Source: an uncultured Thermomicrobiales bacterium
GTDB taxonomy: Bacteria > Chloroflexota > Chloroflexia > Thermomicrobiales > UBA6265
Direction: 5' to 3'
Assembly (NCBI GenBank): GCA_902806395.1
Contig: CADCWH010000093.1
Location: forward strand, 1 to 6,299
Length of the DNA: 6,299 nt
This document shows positions 4,774 to 6,299 of this stretch, one piece after another. Numbering within the stretch: the stretch's first letter is position 1; each line of letters begins with the position of its first letter. The notes below the pieces were generated by a model. The model made no database searches and was not told the DNA's origin. It was given only the letters and a program-made list of their open reading frames with translations. A program made the translations under genes and the position numbers.

Positions 4774-5877
4774 CTAGGATATGTCGCGTCTGGGGGCGTC
4801 GGCCGCCGCGTAGGTTCGCATCACCTCCCGGACGGAATCGGCGTCCCCCCCGCTCCACAGGGCTACCATCGTCGCGATCCGGGCCTTCGGGCCGGTCAGG
4901 CCATGGGCGGGGATGACCCCGATTGCCGCGAGGTCATGCCCCCCGCCCCGAGCCCCGCCCCCGCCGTAGGCCATCGCCAGGTCGCCTTTTGGCACCCGGC
5001 TCGCCACCACCACGGCGATGGCCCGGCCGATCGCCTCCTCGATGGCGGGGACCATCGCCCCCGGCACGTTGCCGGCCCCGCTGCCCTCGATCACGATGCC
5101 GCGGCATCCGGTCGCGATCGCCCACTGGACCATTTGGTCGTCTTCCCCAGCGCCGGGCTTGAGCAACGAGACCCGAAGATCCGCGAGAGTCGTCTCCCGG
5201 ACCCCCGCCAGGTCCACGGGCATGCCAACGCGAGCACCTTCACCGGTAAGCGATGGTCGGCCGAAAGGCGGGTGGTCGAACGAGACCTCCTCCGCCTCGA
5301 CCGTCCCCAACAGACCACGCCCGGGCGAGACGAAGGCACCCGGTCGCGTCGTGTGGCCCTTGGTCACCCGCCGGGCGGCGTGGATCGCCCCGGCTTCGAC
5401 CACGAGCGTCCCCCTCCCCCGGGCGGCGGGGGATCGCGCGACCAGGAAGGCATCGCGCAGGTTGCCCGGACCATCGCTGGCCGGGTCATCGAGCGGGCGC
5501 AATGCGACGGCGCAGACCACCGGCTCGGGTCCTGGCAGGAGCAGGTCCAACAGCGTGGCCGTCTCTTCCACCGTGTCGGTGCCGTGGGTGACGACCGCCC
5601 CGACCGCCCCCCGGGAGATCCCGTCCGCGATCGCCCTGGCGACCGCCAGCATGTGGTCCGGGGTGACGTTCCAGCCGTTGACGGACGTCACGGGGACGAT
5701 CTCCACATCGGCCCAGGCGGTGACGTCGGGCACTCGGGCCAGTAGCCCCTCGCCCGAAACGGCGGCCGCGACGGCCCCGGTGACGGGGTCGCGGAGGCTG
5801 GCGATGGTCCCACCGGTGGTGACCAGGAGCAATCGGGGCCGACCGGCGCGGGGACCGGTCTCGGGAGGGTCACTCAT
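4774..5877 (-). CDS. Asparaginase-family amidohydrolase
   Basis: This 367-residue protein belongs to the bacterial asparaginase/glutaminase family, which hydrolyses L-asparagine to aspartate and ammonia. The catalytic set is present: TTGGTIAS (20-27, Thr24), THGTDTVEETA (97-107, Thr100-Asp101) and VTKGHTT (171-177, Lys173). Later motifs GSGAGNVPG (265-273) and SRVPKGD (293-299) also fit. No signal peptide is seen, so it is probably cytoplasmic. The pocket segment that usually contains S-x-[DN]-M reads NGWNVTP (67-73), so the substrate-binding Ser and its neighbour are Gly and Trp. No tyrosine follows the first motif where many relatives have one. ATG 5877 was chosen because GGGAGG lies 12-13 nt upstream. 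A GTG at 5919 would add 14 residues but has a poor SD site. It lies 139 nt downstream of a transporter gene, behind a strong hairpin. The exact substrate is uncertain. Confidence 0.9.
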   Translation of the reverse strand: MSDPPETGPRAGRPRLLLVTTGGTIASLRDPVTGAVAAAVSGEGLLARVPDVTAWADVEIVPVTSVNGWNVTPDHMLAVARAIADGISRGAVGAVVTHGTDTVEETATLLDLLLPGPEPVVCAVALRPLDDPASDGPGNLRDAFLVARSPAARGRGTLVVEAGAIHAARRVTKGHTTRPGAFVSPGRGLLGTVEAEEVSFDHPPFGRPSLTGEGARVGMPVDLAGVRETTLADLRVSLLKPGAGEDDQMVQWAIATGCRGIVIEGSGAGNVPGAMVPAIEEAIGRAIAVVVASRVPKGDLAMAYGGGGARGGGHDLAAIGVIPAHGLTGPKARIATMVALWSGGDADSVREVMRTYAAADAPRRDIS

Positions 5878-5971
5878 CGGCGCTTCGAATCCTCCCGGCG
5901 CACGCGCCGCCTCGGCCACCCCCGGTGCGAGTCCGGATCACGGCGTCACGACGTGGGCGGCGATCCCAGAT

Positions 5972-6016
5972 CGACTCTCCGCCGCGCGGCGCGGTCCGGT
6001 CCGGCGGACGGAGTCG
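5972..6016 (-). terminator. Strong bulged hairpin directly after the solute-binding protein gene
   Basis: On the minus strand CGACTC-CG-TCCGCC (6016-6003) pairs with GGCGGA-GAGTCG (5983-5972): 12 base pairs with one 2-nt bulge and a 19-nt loop. The loop contains the direct repeat GGACC-GGACC. It begins with the base next to the stop codon of the upstream gene. No T-run follows, so it may be a GC-rich terminator or a 3'-end stabilising stem that separates the transporter transcript from the asparaginase gene. Confidence 0.55.
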
Positions 6017-6299
6017 TCACGTGCCAGGCAGTTCGACCGGGGTCTCCTCGGCCGCGCGCTGGAACGGTTCGGCGGTGAGCTCCGTCGCCAGCGTCACTGC
6101 CTGATCGAGGGGGATTTCACCATAGAAAGCCCGCCCCAGCAGGACATCGAGGGTGTTCTCGATCTCGGGCCAGGTCGACGTGGTTGGTACGCGCCGGACG
6201 ACCGGGATCGTGTCGATGAAGACGGCGCTATTGGCCGGTGCGCTCTCCTGGGCCACCGGCGTCCCGTTCCCTGCCGGTACCCCGGCGAACGACGGGCCG
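6017..6299 (-). CDS. ABC-transporter extracellular solute-binding protein, C-terminal part (partial)
   Basis: About 93 C-terminal residues are visible. The frame stays open to the window edge, so the start lies outside. The segment AVFIDTIPVVRRVPTTSTW followed by PEIENTLDVLLGRAFYGEI and a DQAVTLATELT helix matches the end of family 1 extracellular solute-binding proteins. In those proteins a W-x-E-[IV] helix and a final helix with an EAL-type repeat close the C-lobe. They bind sugars or related solutes outside the membrane and hand them to an ABC permease. The short tail ETPVELPGT is variable. A GTG at 6256 is an internal valine, not a start. The substrate cannot be judged from this part. The gene ends at a strong hairpin, so it is probably the last gene of its transcript. 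Confidence 0.7.
   Translation of the reverse strand, partial: GPSFAGVPAGNGTPVAQESAPANSAVFIDTIPVVRRVPTTSTWPEIENTLDVLLGRAFYGEIPLDQAVTLATELTAEPFQRAAEETPVELPGT

Noticed and set aside
4765..5745. 326-codon open frame on the plus strand opposite the asparaginase gene
   Set aside because: The minus strand carries the full set of asparaginase motifs, while the plus frame is low-complexity and has no family-like segment.
1..6299. CRISPR array, tRNA, insertion sequence or phage attachment site
   Set aside because: No evenly spaced repeats, no tRNA-like cloverleaf and no transposase or integrase sequence were seen on either strand.

Overview
The window is about 6.3 kb of very GC-rich DNA that looks like a bacterial chromosome. 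Gene density, GC-ending codons, strong Shine-Dalgarno (SD) sites and the protein types suggest a Chloroflexota (Thermomicrobia/Sphaerobacter-like) or actinobacterial-type genome. That is inference from style and composition, since no marker gene is present. I see no mobile element, phage gene, CRISPR array, tRNA or rRNA.

Left part (1-2300, minus strand): a thiamine salvage operon, thiM then thiE. It is preceded by a good sigma70-type promoter, a complete TPP riboswitch of the actinobacterial form, and an intrinsic-terminator hairpin with a possible antiterminator pairing. ThiM makes hydroxyethylthiazole phosphate and ThiE joins it to HMP-PP. Left of thiE, the first eight codons of another minus-strand gene enter the window at position 24 and resemble the N-terminus of a zinc-dependent alcohol dehydrogenase. 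Between them is a structured leader: a 10-bp closing stem around a 58-nt core, followed by a small hairpin that holds the SD site.

Middle part (2300-4560, plus strand): a divergent promoter region with a perfect 7-bp dyad, then a two-gene unit. An 81-residue protein resembling GatC/AtzG-type small subunits overlaps by 8 nt an amidase-signature hydrolase with its Lys-Ser-Ser triad intact. An 86-residue acidic protein follows after its own likely promoter. Its layout resembles NHLP-clan small proteins of RiPP-associated families, but no maturation enzyme is visible. A hairpin terminator closes this block.

Right part (4774-6299, minus strand): an asparaginase-family enzyme that keeps the catalytic Thr/Thr-Asp/Lys set but lacks the usual Ser of the substrate pocket. 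Upstream is the C-terminal part of an ABC-transporter solute-binding protein that runs off the window. A 12-bp bulged hairpin begins immediately after the solute-binding protein's stop codon.

The most interesting unexplained items are the structured leader at 22-119, the small-subunit/amidase pair, the NHLP-like small protein, and the altered asparaginase pocket.
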